Origin: Altibacter sp. HG106
GTDB taxonomy: Bacteria > Bacteroidota > Bacteroidia > Flavobacteriales > Flavobacteriaceae
Assembly (NCBI RefSeq): GCF_028561755.1
Contig: NZ_JAQQTD010000001.1
Coordinates: 434,001 to 498,000, forward strand
Direction of reading: 5' to 3'
DNA length: 64,000 nt
Part shown: piece after piece, positions 17,317-26,372 of the stretch
Position numbering within the stretch: the stretch's first letter is position 1
Layout of the letters: the number at the start of each line of letters is the position of its first letter
Program-made: the position numbers and the translations under genes
The notes under the pieces: generated by a model
Told to the model about the DNA's origin: nothing
The model's database searches: none
What the model saw: only the letters and a program-made list of their open reading frames with translations

Positions 17317-19920
17317 ATGAATTTCAATAATTTCACTATAAAATCACAGGAAGCGGTGCAGCGTGCTCAGCAACTAGCACAGGCTTCAGAACATCAGCAA
17401 ATTGAGAATGAGCATTTGCTGAAAGGTATTTTGGAGGTAGATGAAAATGTCACACCCTTTTTGCTCAAAAAGCTTGAAGTGAACGTAGACCTGATCTCCA
17501 AAATTTTAGAGAAACAATTAGAGAGTTTTCCGAAAGTGAGTGGCGGCGATATAATGCTCTCACGTGAAGCTGGAAAAACGATTTCAGAAGCAGGCATTCA
17601 AGCTAAAAAAATGAATGACGAGTTCGTGAGTGTCGAACACTTACTGCTAGCTATTCTGAAATCTAAGAGCAGCGTCGCTCAGAGTTTAAAAGATCAAGGT
17701 GTTACTGAAAAAGCACTGATCGCTGCTATTGAGGAATTACGAAAAGGAGATCGAGTTACCTCCCAAAATGCCGAAGAAACCTACAACGCGCTTTCGAAAT
17801 ATGCCAGAAACCTAAATCAACTTGCCCGCGACGGGAAATTGGATCCGGTTATTGGAAGAGATGAAGAAATACGAAGAATACTTCAGATTCTCTCCCGCAG
17901 AACCAAAAACAACCCTATGTTGGTGGGTGAACCCGGAACGGGTAAAACGGCAATAGCAGAAGGCTTAGCACACCGTATTGTAGATGGCGACGTTCCTGAT
18001 AACTTGAAGTCGAAAGAAATATTTTCGCTAGATATGGGAGCCCTCATTGCGGGAGCGAAATTTAAGGGTGAGTTTGAAGAGCGGCTTAAAGCTGTTATCA
18101 AAGAAGTGACCGGAAGTGATGGCGACATTGTCTTATTTATTGATGAGATCCATACCCTTGTGGGTGCGGGTGGCGGACAAGGCGCCATGGATGCCGCAAA
18201 CATATTAAAGCCCGCTTTGGCCCGGGGAGAATTACGTGCTATCGGGGCCACCACCTTAGATGAGTATCAAAAATACTTTGAGAAGGATAAGGCATTAGAA
18301 CGACGTTTCCAGAAGGTAGTGGTAAATGAACCGGATACGGAAAGTGCTATCTCTATTTTACGCGGTATCAAAGAAAAGTATGAAACGCATCATAAAGTAC
18401 GAATTAAGGATGAGGCGATCATCGCGGCGGTAGAACTGTCGCAACGTTACATCACCAATCGGTTTTTGCCTGATAAGGCCATCGACCTGATGGATGAGGC
18501 TGCTTCGAAGTTGCGAATGGAAATTAATTCGAAACCAGAAGAACTCGATGTGCTGGATCGTAAGATAATGCAACTGGAAATAGAAATAGAAGCTATTAAA
18601 CGCGAAAAAGATGAAGTTAAGCTGAAGTCACTTCGTGCAGATCTGGCTAACTTAAAGGAATCACGCAACGAATTGAATGCGCGATGGCAAAGCGAGAAAG
18701 AAGTAGTGGACCGTGTGCAGCAAACCAAACAGCTAATTGAAGAATTGAAACTCGAAGCAGAACGCGCCGAGCGTGAAGGAAACTTCGGAAAAGTGGCTGA
18801 GTTGCGGTACGGAAAAATTAAGGAGGCACAAGAGACACTGGCTTCCATGGAAACGCAACTCGCCGAAAACCAAGATGGAAACACCTTGATAAAAGAGGAG
18901 GTTACCAACGAAGACATTGCAGAAGTCGTGGCTAAATGGACAGGCATTCCAGTGACGAAAATGCTTCAAAGTGAACGCGAGAAACTGCTAACCCTTGAAA
19001 CCGAACTACACAAACGTGTAGTAGGCCAAGACGAAGCGATTATCGCTGTAAGTGATGCCATCCGAAGAAGTCGCGCCGGACTGCAGGACGAGAAAAAGCC
19101 AATTGGATCGTTTCTATTTTTAGGAACAACGGGAGTCGGTAAGACCGAATTGGCAAAAGCGTTAGCTGCCTATTTATTTGATGATGAAAATGCCATGACC
19201 CGGATCGACATGAGTGAATACCAGGAGCGACACAGCGTGAGTCGGCTTGTAGGAGCTCCTCCAGGATATGTTGGCTATGATGAGGGCGGACAACTAACGG
19301 AGGCCGTTCGAAGACGCCCTTATTCGGTAGTTCTTTTAGACGAGATCGAAAAAGCGCATCCGGATACCTTTAACATTTTGCTACAGGTATTGGATGAAGG
19401 GCGACTGACCGATAACAAAGGGCGGCTGGCAGATTTCAAGAATACCATCATTATCATGACAAGTAATATGGGAAGCGCTATTATTCAGGAAAAATTTGAA
19501 ACGATCAAAGACCCTGATACCGCGATGGAAGGTGCAAAACAGGAAGTATTAGGCCTACTAAAGCAGAGCGTTCGACCGGAATTTTTGAACCGAATTGACG
19601 ATATAGTGATGTTCACGCCGCTGTCGAAAGAAGATATCACGGCGGTCGTACAATTACAGCTTCGGAATGTCACTAAAATGTTGTCCAAACAGGGAATCAC
19701 CTTAGACGCTACCGATGAGGCAATTGCCTACTTAGCCGAAAAAGGGTTCGATCCGCAATATGGAGCGAGACCTGTGAAGCGAGTGATTCAGCGGGAAGTA
19801 CTCAACCAACTTTCCAAAGAAATACTTGCGGGAAAAATAACGACCGAAAGCATCATATTAATCGACAATTTTAATGATGAACTGGTCTTTAGAAACCAAA
19901 ACGATCTGGTTACCCACTAA
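17317..19920 (+). CDS. clpB: ATP-dependent disaggregase ClpB
   Basis: An 867-residue Hsp100 chaperone that, with DnaK, rescues aggregated proteins in the cytosol. Order: Clp-N double repeat (1-145), first AAA+ domain with Walker A GEPGTGKTA near 206 and Walker B VLFIDEIHTLVGAGG, middle coiled-coil domain about 410-530 (diagnostic for ClpB against ClpA/ClpC), second AAA+ domain with Walker A GTTGVGKTELAK near 605 and VVLLDEIEKAHPD, and a C-terminal D2-small domain. All key motifs are intact and the length is normal. A TATCTTTA box at 17267-17274 may be its promoter; a TTTG at 17249 is too close (14 bases) for the usual spacing. A strong terminator follows. Confidence 0.98.
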   Translation: MNFNNFTIKSQEAVQRAQQLAQASEHQQIENEHLLKGILEVDENVTPFLLKKLEVNVDLISKILEKQLESFPKVSGGDIMLSREAGKTISEAGIQAKKMNDEFVSVEHLLLAILKSKSSVAQSLKDQGVTEKALIAAIEELRKGDRVTSQNAEETYNALSKYARNLNQLARDGKLDPVIGRDEEIRRILQILSRRTKNNPMLVGEPGTGKTAIAEGLAHRIVDGDVPDNLKSKEIFSLDMGALIAGAKFKGEFEERLKAVIKEVTGSDGDIVLFIDEIHTLVGAGGGQGAMDAANILKPALARGELRAIGATTLDEYQKYFEKDKALERRFQKVVVNEPDTESAISILRGIKEKYETHHKVRIKDEAIIAAVELSQRYITNRFLPDKAIDLMDEAASKLRMEINSKPEELDVLDRKIMQLEIEIEAIKREKDEVKLKSLRADLANLKESRNELNARWQSEKEVVDRVQQTKQLIEELKLEAERAEREGNFGKVAELRYGKIKEAQETLASMETQLAENQDGNTLIKEEVTNEDIAEVVAKWTGIPVTKMLQSEREKLLTLETELHKRVVGQDEAIIAVSDAIRRSRAGLQDEKKPIGSFLFLGTTGVGKTELAKALAAYLFDDENAMTRIDMSEYQERHSVSRLVGAPPGYVGYDEGGQLTEAVRRRPYSVVLLDEIEKAHPDTFNILLQVLDEGRLTDNKGRLADFKNTIIIMTSNMGSAIIQEKFETIKDPDTAMEGAKQEVLGLLKQSVRPEFLNRIDDIVMFTPLSKEDITAVVQLQLRNVTKMLSKQGITLDATDEAIAYLAEKGFDPQYGARPVKRVIQREVLNQLSKEILAGKITTESIILIDNFNDELVFRNQNDLVTH

Positions 19921-19992
19921 ACTAGACAGGTTTGGGTTCGCCTGCCGGAAGTGAGATACCCGGAAATGCAACCCTATATTTGGTTGGTTAGT

Positions 19993-20027
19993 CCACCCGT
20001 AGCCGCTTGGTTACGGGTGGTTTTTTT
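19993..20027 (+). terminator. Rho-independent terminator of clpB
   Basis: CCACCCGTA (19993-20001) and TACGGGTGG (20012-20020) form a perfect 9-bp stem with a 10-base loop. TTTTTTT follows at 20021-20027. There is no T-run in the opposite direction, so it serves the plus strand only. Confidence 0.92.
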
Positions 20028-20044
20028 GTTAAAATGAAGTTCTT

Positions 20045-20905
20045 CTACTGGAAATCTGATTTCCGAATGGTGACGTCTTTTTTCTCTAAGGCCACGCAGC
20101 TCATCTTCATATCATTGCGACTTGAGTTCTTGTCGTCCATATCCATTTCCATCATCATCCCTTCTACATCTCCTTTCATCAACCAGTCGGGATTAAAGTC
20201 TTCTGGCATCTTATCGCTGCCGAACATGTCGGTAAAGCTCACAGGTGCGTCAAAGGTAATGTACATTACGTATTTGTACTCTTCGTTTTCCATCTGATAC
20301 CCTTCACAATCGTATCCTAAAATTGTTTTCCCGGGTATCTCTTTAATCGTATAATCTTCATAGTCGCTTTCTTCTGTGGCAGCATCAACAATTCCTTTGG
20401 GCAACTTCGTCGCCATTGCCATCTTCGTTCCGCCTTGATCCATAAACATGACCATCTTATTAATTTTGGTGTCATAGACCATGAAACTCGGACTCACCGA
20501 TTCACCATCTTGATAAAATTGCGCTCCCCAATAGGCGGCATCCTTTTTTAAATAATACTCCATTTCCATATTATTTCTAGAGCGCGGCGATACCATCTTC
20601 AAGCGATACACCCATTCAAAATCATAGACTGCAGGAACAGCTTCCATCCCACCCATGCCGATAGGCATCGTAGAGCTACTGCGTCGTTCGCGTTTCTTTT
20701 TGGTGCTAGTAGTTTCGTCTTCCTCCAGCACTTCATCCACGGCTTCGCCGGTTTTTTCTGCAGCTTTGTTGGAAACCTTTCGTTCGATCGTATTTTCCAC
20801 ACTTCGTTCCACACTTTTAGTAAGCTTTTTAAAGAACTGAGCGTTGATTTGGGTAAGCGGCGCCATGATGAGTAGAGCCACAATGAGGAGTTTGGTACGT
20901 TTCAT
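20045..20905 (-). CDS. Exported DUF4412-type protein
   Basis: A 286-residue exported protein. The signal peptide covers residues 1-23 (ending QINAQ). A Lys/Glu-rich, low-complexity stretch follows (about 25-80, NTIERKVSNKAAEKTGEAVDE), then a beta-rich domain (about 90-240) with GYDCEGYQM and KYVMYITFD that fits the DUF4412 family of Bacteroidota. The C-terminus is Met-rich (VEGMMMEMDMDD). The function of the family is unknown. It may act in the periplasm or outer membrane. It is convergent with clpB and has no obvious operon partner. Confidence 0.8.
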   Translation of the reverse strand: MKRTKLLIVALLIMAPLTQINAQFFKKLTKSVERSVENTIERKVSNKAAEKTGEAVDEVLEEDETTSTKKKRERRSSSTMPIGMGGMEAVPAVYDFEWVYRLKMVSPRSRNNMEMEYYLKKDAAYWGAQFYQDGESVSPSFMVYDTKINKMVMFMDQGGTKMAMATKLPKGIVDAATEESDYEDYTIKEIPGKTILGYDCEGYQMENEEYKYVMYITFDAPVSFTDMFGSDKMPEDFNPDWLMKGDVEGMMMEMDMDDKNSSRNDMKMSCVALEKKDVTIRKSDFQ

Positions 20906-21124
20906 AAGTAAGAGTTAATTAGTTTAATATTCTGAAGCACAACTTACTACATATGACAATAACAACCAAGGGATATACGCTGAGATTATCACAGGGTTTT
21001 TCTTGCCCTCTTCGGAAAAATCCCCCTGGAGGGATGCTGAGGGCCCGCTATGTCTAAAACTTGTAGCGCCCGTGAAATACTTTCGCAATCCCATTCACAA
21101 CGAATAATTCTGTATTTTCGCCCC

Positions 21125-22888
21125 ATGAAAATCATGTATCGCGTTTTAGTATGCTGCCTGCTTTGGCTTAGCATGAGCTGTGAAAATGCGCCTTCTGGCC
21201 CTGTTCAAGATAGTCGTCAAAACGATTACGCGCTGTTTGACGCTAAGGGTGGATTTCATCGGTTTTCACGATATAACGACCAAAAAGCCATCGTGCTCTG
21301 GATACAAGGCAATGGCTGCCCCATCGTTCGGAATGCGATGTCGGATTTCAAACAGCTCGTAGCTGACTACGCTTCCGAACCTTTTGTGTTCTTCATGCTG
21401 AACAGTCAGTTGCAAGACGATCGCCACGAAGTGAAGGAAGAAACTCAGGCGTATGATTTTCCGGTGCCGGTGCTTATGGACGATGCTCAATTGCTGGCGG
21501 AAGCGCTCGATATTACGCTTACTTCAGAACTGATCATCCTTCACCCCACCACCCGTAACGTCCTGTTTCGAGGGCCCATCAACAACCGACTTGATTACGA
21601 AGCACAGCGCCCTCCCACCGAAACCTATGCTCGAGAGGCCTTGGATGCGATTTTAAACGACACTCCACTCCCCGAATCTACCGCCATGGCCAAAGGATGT
21701 ACGGTGAGTAGAAGGTCGCAAATGAGAGAAGAGACCTTCACCTATACCGATGATATTGCTCCCCTACTCACCAACCATTGTGTACGCTGTCATAAAGACG
21801 ACGGCCTTGCGCCGTGGTCAATGACCGACTATCAGACCATAAAAGGATGGTCTGCTACCATAAAGCAAGTATTGCTAAGCAAAAGAATGCCTCCTTGGAA
21901 AGCCGATCCGCATATAGGTGCATTTGAGAATAACTTTTCTCTAGCAGACAGCAGCGCCTATACGCTATATCGATGGATTGAAACAGGAATGGAACGCGGA
22001 GCAGGAAGCGACCCCCTCGCGGAACTTCCGCAGAAAACAGAGAAATGGCCGTTGGGAGTTCCTGATACCATAATTACCTTGCAACCCGAAAAAATTCCGG
22101 CGACCGGTATCATTCCTTATCGCTATCAAACATTTTCATTAGGGCTCACAAAAGATACCTGGTTACAAGGTGTAGGCATCCAACCAGGGAGCACCAAGGC
22201 CGTCCATCATATTGTACTTACCAATAAAGAAACGAACAAAAAAAGTAGGGTCGTTAACCGTCCGGCGCGACCTTGGACTGATAACTACATTGCGCTGGGG
22301 GGAGGAATCGATCAAAACACTTCATTTCCGGAAGGCACCGGAGTTTTTCTAAAGAAAGGAACCCAACTAACCATTCAAATTCATTATACCCCTACCGGAA
22401 AAGTGGAAGAAGACGTCACCCAACTTGGTTTTTATTATTACGAAACGCCACCTGAAAAAGAATTTTACGCGCTCTCGCCGTCGAATACGAATTTCACTAT
22501 TCCTCCCTATGGAGAAAAAGTTGCACTGCAAGTTGCCGATACCCTCACAGAAACCATTGACATCCACTACTTGGTACCGCATATGCATTATCGCGGTAGT
22601 AGCATTAAAATGTCGGTTGTTACCCCTTCTGGTCAACAGAATACCTTGATTTCGGTTCCAGATTATAATTTTAACTGGCAATATTTATACAAATTGAAAC
22701 AACCCGTACGAGTAGAAAAAGGGTCGGTGATTTTAGTGGAAGGAACCTATGACAACTCCTGGCAAAACCCACTCAATCCGGATCCGTCCCAAGAACTACA
22801 TTTTGGAATTCAGAGTACCGATGAAATGTTAATAGGATTTCTCAATTACACCTTGGTGGACGAACATAAAAAAACCCCCATCGAATGA
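21125..22888 (+). CDS. Lipoprotein with redoxin, cytochrome c and PHM/DBH-like copper monooxygenase domains
   Basis: A 587-residue multidomain lipoprotein. The ATG at 21125 gives a signal peptide with lipobox WLSMSC (Cys19). The frame is also open from 21050, but that start would bury the signal. Residues about 27-185 resemble an AhpC/TSA redoxin (NGCPIVRNAMSDF). A single CxxCH haem site (NHCVRCH) lies near 219-223. Residues about 300-580 have the copper type II ascorbate-dependent monooxygenase (PHM) pattern: VHHIV near 358, IHYTP near 417 and VPHMHYRG near 480, all candidate copper ligands. This arrangement suggests electron transfer to a copper hydroxylase in the periplasm. The substrate is unknown. 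A TATTTTCG box ends 4 bases before the ATG. Confidence 0.85.
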   Translation: MKIMYRVLVCCLLWLSMSCENAPSGPVQDSRQNDYALFDAKGGFHRFSRYNDQKAIVLWIQGNGCPIVRNAMSDFKQLVADYASEPFVFFMLNSQLQDDRHEVKEETQAYDFPVPVLMDDAQLLAEALDITLTSELIILHPTTRNVLFRGPINNRLDYEAQRPPTETYAREALDAILNDTPLPESTAMAKGCTVSRRSQMREETFTYTDDIAPLLTNHCVRCHKDDGLAPWSMTDYQTIKGWSATIKQVLLSKRMPPWKADPHIGAFENNFSLADSSAYTLYRWIETGMERGAGSDPLAELPQKTEKWPLGVPDTIITLQPEKIPATGIIPYRYQTFSLGLTKDTWLQGVGIQPGSTKAVHHIVLTNKETNKKSRVVNRPARPWTDNYIALGGGIDQNTSFPEGTGVFLKKGTQLTIQIHYTPTGKVEEDVTQLGFYYYETPPEKEFYALSPSNTNFTIPPYGEKVALQVADTLTETIDIHYLVPHMHYRGSSIKMSVVTPSGQQNTLISVPDYNFNWQYLYKLKQPVRVEKGSVILVEGTYDNSWQNPLNPDPSQELHFGIQSTDEMLIGFLNYTLVDEHKKTPIE

Positions 22889-22896
22889 TGAGGGTG
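22871..22896 (-). terminator. csbD terminator embedded in the 3' end of the opposite gene
   Basis: Read on the minus strand, CCCTCATC (22894-22887), loop ATTC, GATGGGGG (22882-22875) pair fully with one G-U, and a run of seven T follows. On the plus strand the same sequence holds the stop codon of the PHM-like gene, and the stem has a C-A mismatch, so the signal is asymmetric and favours csbD. Confidence 0.75.
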
Positions 22897-22916
22897 GTTT
22901 TGGTATTTTAGGTAGT

Positions 22917-23102
22917 TTACCAACTAGAGATTTCTCGTTTGATATCTTCTTTCGTTTTGCCGGTCTTTTCTTGAGCCCGACCTACTAGTTCGTCAAACTT
23001 TCCTTCAGAAAAGGTTTCATCGTCATTGGCTTGAATGCCATATTCCTGTTTCATTTTTCCTTTAATCTGGTTCCACTTTCCTTTTAACTGTTCAGAATTC
23101 AT
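22917..23102 (-). CDS. CsbD family stress-response protein
   Basis: A 61-residue hydrophilic protein with the CsbD family pattern LKGKWNQIKGKMKQEYG followed by DELVGRAQEKTGKTKEDIKREI. Members are induced by general stress in several phyla, but their biochemical role is unknown. The ATG at 23102 (MNSEQLKG) is the family start; the frame is open 18 codons further upstream. It is monocistronic, with its own terminator inside the convergent gene. Confidence 0.93.
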   Translation of the reverse strand: MNSEQLKGKWNQIKGKMKQEYGIQANDDETFSEGKFDELVGRAQEKTGKTKEDIKREISSW

Positions 23103-23361
23103 AGCGTTATTATTTATTGTTAGAATTATATACAAGATACATAGCATCAACTGCACTTAGTAATAAAGAAAAGCCAAAGATTAGGAACAAAATGTTATTG
23201 TTTTACCAAATCACTATTTACTAGACAGCCGAACAATTTAATCATACAAAGCTACATTTCAGCATCTTAAAGCAACAATTCAAGAATAGTAAGCAACATT
23301 AGTTGTAACAAAATCTTAATTGACTCGTCTATTTAGTACATCAATCAAATAAAACTTTAAG

Positions 23362-23493
23362 ATGAAAACCAACACCAATACCATGAAAACAAAACTTCAA
23401 CCCAAAAGAAATCAGGCTTTGGCCGTGTATGTAGCTTCTGTAACCTTAGTGGTTCTATCGTATACGCTAATCACCGCCTCTCAGTACCTGTAA
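23362..23493 (+). CDS. 43-residue single-span membrane peptide
   Basis: The ATG at 23362 opens a 43-codon frame ending TAA at 23493. A second in-frame ATG at 23383 would give 36 residues. The peptide has a basic N-terminus (KTKLQPKRNQ) followed by one hydrophobic helix, LAVYVASVTLVVLSYTLI, as in small inner-membrane peptides. A perfect terminator begins 6 bases after the stop, and about 260 bases of AT-rich DNA lie upstream. Gene size, positive-inside topology and the dedicated terminator support a real gene. I recognise no family. Confidence 0.65.
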   Translation: MKTNTNTMKTKLQPKRNQALAVYVASVTLVVLSYTLITASQYL

Positions 23494-23498
23494 CACAC

Positions 23499-23535
23499 AT
23501 CCTCTGAACGTTTCTATAACTTCAGAGGATTTTTT
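23499..23535 (+). terminator. Rho-independent terminator of the 43-residue peptide gene
   Basis: ATCCTCTGAA (23499-23508) and TTCAGAGGAT (23521-23530) form a perfect 10-bp stem around a 12-base loop. TTTTTT follows at 23530-23535. Confidence 0.9.
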
Positions 23536-23571
23536 ACGTTCCGATCAACTATTTATTTTGAATTAGAATAG

Positions 23572-23591
23572 AAACCACTTCGGTGGTTTTT
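23572..23591 (+). terminator. UUCG-tetraloop hairpin with T-run
   Basis: AAACCAC (23572-23578), loop TTCG, GTGGTTT (23583-23589), then more T. It is either a second terminator behind the peptide gene or a leader hairpin of the phosphatase gene that starts 24 bases later. Confidence 0.6.
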
Positions 23592-23614
23592 GTATTTTTA
23601 AAAAAATTTTGAAC

Positions 23615-24148
23615 GTGAAAAAGCTCCTATTCTTTCTTATCCTTAGCAGCTGTTGTATGTCGAATGGCAATGCACAAACTGCAAATGATTCAATTACCAC
23701 TGCATCGCCCATAGAAATTACCACCTATTATCTAATTCGTCATGCCGAAAAAGACCGAAGTAATCCGAACAATTCGGATCCTGAGTTGACCAAAAAAGGA
23801 TTTTTCCGTGCCGAGAATTGGGCAGAAGTGCTTGCGGAAGTGCCGCTGGACGCTGTTTATTCCACAGAATACACCCGCACGCTCATGACGGCCTCTCCTA
23901 CCGCAAAGAGTAAAAACCTGGAAATTACCACCTACAACCCCAACGATTTAAACAATCCCTTTTTTCAAGAAGCTACGAAGGGGAAGACGGTGCTGGTAGT
24001 GGGGCACAGCAATACAACCCCTCAATTTGTCAATAAAATAATTGGAGAAGAACGGTATGCCTCTATGGACGATACTAATAATTCAAGCCTCTTTATCGTA
24101 ACCAAAGCGGGGAACCAAACTTCCGTTCAGGTGTTAAAGATTAATTAG
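23615..24148 (+). CDS. Exported histidine phosphatase family protein
   Basis: A 177-residue protein of the phosphoglycerate mutase-like histidine phosphatase superfamily. The signal peptide covers about 1-21 (VKKLLFFLILSSCCMSNGNAQ). The catalytic motif LIRHAEKDR holds the phospho-accepting His, YSTEYTRTLMTA fits the second conserved region, and VVGHSNTTPQFV holds the second catalytic His. The likely role is a periplasmic phosphatase of unknown substrate. The start is probably the GTG at 23615; a TTG two codons upstream is the only alternative. It is convergent with the S9 peptidase gene. Confidence 0.87.
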   Translation: MKKLLFFLILSSCCMSNGNAQTANDSITTASPIEITTYYLIRHAEKDRSNPNNSDPELTKKGFFRAENWAEVLAEVPLDAVYSTEYTRTLMTASPTAKSKNLEITTYNPNDLNNPFFQEATKGKTVLVVGHSNTTPQFVNKIIGEERYASMDDTNNSSLFIVTKAGNQTSVQVLKIN

Positions 24149-24166
24149 ATTGCGTTCTTGCTAGCG

Positions 24167-26215
24167 CTATTTCTCTTCGGAATCTTCTTTGTCAAATTTG
24201 TCGAACCACGCGATCGTGTGCGCAACTTTAGTGATCAAATTACTGGGGCGCGAAGCGATTCCATGAGACGCCTCCGGAATCTCAACCAATACTGTTTCGA
24301 TCTTCCGAAGCTTCAACGCATGATATAATTGCTTTGCTTCACTGGGAGGCGTTCGCAAATCGTTCATCCCTACCATGACCATGGTGGGAGTTTCTACATT
24401 GCCAACCAACGATATCGGCGAAAATTTCCAGTAGGTTTCAAAATTTTCCCAGGGCTGTCCAGGATAGCGTGAATTTGCATACCCGTAGTAATTGTCTGCC
24501 ACCAGGGTTTTACTGATCCAATTCATTACCGGCTTCGCCACAACGGCTGCCTTAAAGCGATTGGTCTTACCGATGATCCATGCGGTCATAATCCCTCCGG
24601 CACTTCCTCCGGTAACGTACAAGCGATCGGGGTCTGTTTTTTTGCGAGCGATAACAGCTTCTACACCGTCGATGACATCGTTGTAGTCTTCCCCGGGATA
24701 ATTGTTATATAGCAAATTCCCGAACTCTTCACCATAACTGGTGCTTCCTCTTGGATTCGGATAAAATACCATATACCCCGCTGCCGCGTACAATTGCATT
24801 TCGGCAGAGAAATGCGGACCGTAATTTAGAATAGGGCCTCCGTGATTTTCGACAATCAATGGATATTTCTTGCGTTTATTAAAATCTGGCGGATACATGA
24901 TCCATCCTTGTAATTCTCTACCATCTACCGAAGAAGTATATCGAATTTCATCTACCTTCGCCATCAGGCGATAGTCCAAAAGGTCTCTATTAAGATTTGT
25001 AATAAGGGTGGGATTCATATTTCTTTTACTCACAATCGCCACGTCGGCAGGGCGGTCTGTGGTAGATAAGGTATACGCAATGGTACCGTTCTTGGAAAGG
25101 GAAAAGCTACCACTTGCATAGGGTCGTCCTAAAGTAGTTCCTCCCACATTATCTACCAGATCGGTTACCTTCCCGTTTAGGTCTATGTACCCAATTTTGG
25201 TTTTGCCAATATCGTTATACTGAATGTACAGTCCTTTACTATCGGAAGCCCACTGAGCATCTGAGATACTTCGGTCTAAACCGCCAGACAAAACCCGCTG
25301 GTTATTCCCTCGAGCATCCATGAGATGCAATTTTCGCGTTTGATAGGCCTGAACCTTATCTTCAAAACCAATGTACGCAAGGTGCTTCCCATCGGGCGAG
25401 ATTATTGGGGAAGCATCGGGACCGGGACGATCCGTGAGTTGCTCGTATAGTAAGGTGTTCGTATTTATGGCATATACTTCACTGTTTCGGAAATCGTATT
25501 CCCAGTCCTCGTTCAAATTCGTTGACAAGTAAATTCGCTGGCCATCGGGAGACCAAGATAAACTTCCGCGATAATTGCGTTCGCCTTCCGTGAGCTGTCG
25601 GGGGGATCCTCCTTCCGAAGGAATCGTAAAAAGATGATAAAACCCCGGAGTGATATAGCCCGCACCATCTGCCTCATGTTTGAGTCGGTCTGTAATTCGT
25701 GGCGAATCGGCCCATTTCGCCCCTTTAGGCTTCGATGGCATTTTCGCCAATACGGGAGGCTTCGCCTTCACCTTCATGCTAAACGCTAACTGCGATCCGT
25801 CTGGAGACCAGGTAAGGGACGAAGGAGACCCCTCTAATTGGGTAAGTTTCGCCAGGGCACCAGATTCCATCCAGTACAAATAAATCTCACTACCTTCCTC
25901 GGTACTTCGTACAAATGCGACCCGATCGCCGGAAGGCGACCAGCGTGCAGAACGCTCGCTGCCCTCCAGTGCAGTGAGCTTGTGGTGAATCTTTTGATCG
26001 TTGACGCTAACGATCCATAAATCTCCAACAGCGCGGTCTTTCATGATATCGAAACCAGTTCTTCGGTAGATGACGTGAGTGCCATCAGGTGAAATCTGAG
26101 GGTCTCCGGCATATTCAAGTTCGAAGACATCTAAGGGTTCAAATTTTTTCTGAAGTTGCGCCTGTAGTGAAGTCACTGCTAGCAAAAAAGATAGGAGAAT
26201 TGAAATGCGTTTCAT
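24167..26215 (-). CDS. Secreted S9 family prolyl oligopeptidase/dipeptidyl aminopeptidase
   Basis: A 682-residue exported serine peptidase. The signal peptide covers residues 1-20 (ending SLQAQ). A beta-propeller of PD40/WD40-like repeats occupies about 25-420 (ISPDGTHVIY, WSPSGDRVAFV, WSPDGQRIYLS). The alpha/beta-hydrolase S9 domain fills about 430-670, with the nucleophile in GGSAGG near 536, Asp in MNDLRTPP near 613 and His in EASHGI near 648. It should release dipeptides or process small peptides in the periplasm. The start at 26215 is preferred over upstream codons because a well-spaced promoter lies at 26237-26267. Confidence 0.93.
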   Translation of the reverse strand: MKRISILLSFLLAVTSLQAQLQKKFEPLDVFELEYAGDPQISPDGTHVIYRRTGFDIMKDRAVGDLWIVSVNDQKIHHKLTALEGSERSARWSPSGDRVAFVRSTEEGSEIYLYWMESGALAKLTQLEGSPSSLTWSPDGSQLAFSMKVKAKPPVLAKMPSKPKGAKWADSPRITDRLKHEADGAGYITPGFYHLFTIPSEGGSPRQLTEGERNYRGSLSWSPDGQRIYLSTNLNEDWEYDFRNSEVYAINTNTLLYEQLTDRPGPDASPIISPDGKHLAYIGFEDKVQAYQTRKLHLMDARGNNQRVLSGGLDRSISDAQWASDSKGLYIQYNDIGKTKIGYIDLNGKVTDLVDNVGGTTLGRPYASGSFSLSKNGTIAYTLSTTDRPADVAIVSKRNMNPTLITNLNRDLLDYRLMAKVDEIRYTSSVDGRELQGWIMYPPDFNKRKKYPLIVENHGGPILNYGPHFSAEMQLYAAAGYMVFYPNPRGSTSYGEEFGNLLYNNYPGEDYNDVIDGVEAVIARKKTDPDRLYVTGGSAGGIMTAWIIGKTNRFKAAVVAKPVMNWISKTLVADNYYGYANSRYPGQPWENFETYWKFSPISLVGNVETPTMVMVGMNDLRTPPSEAKQLYHALKLRKIETVLVEIPEASHGIASRPSNLITKVAHTIAWFDKFDKEDSEEK

Positions 26216-26236
26216 AGAAGAAGTTTTGTCAAAGCA

Positions 26237-26267
26237 TAAAGATACTTTATCTTCTCTCGAAATCAAA
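26237..26267 (-). promoter_or_regulatory. Promoter of the S9 peptidase gene
   Basis: On the minus strand TTTG (26267-26264), 19 bases, then TATCTTTA (26244-26237). This matches the Bacteroidota form TTTG-N19-TAnnTTTG at 11 of 12 positions counting the -33 and -7 boxes. Predicted start near 26232, 17 bases before the ATG. Confidence 0.7.
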
Positions 26268-26372
26268 TGTTCCCGACTTAGAACTTTCCGCGGGGAATTC
26301 CGAAATAAGAAACCCCGACACCGCTGTCACTTGTAAAAAAAACTTACCTTTCCTTTCACTAACACCTTAGCA

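Noticed and set aside
18447-18947. 166-codon frame on the minus strand inside clpB
   Set aside because: It is antisense to the conserved ClpB middle domain, is serine-rich as expected from reversed Glu/Lys-rich coding, and has no recognisable motif.
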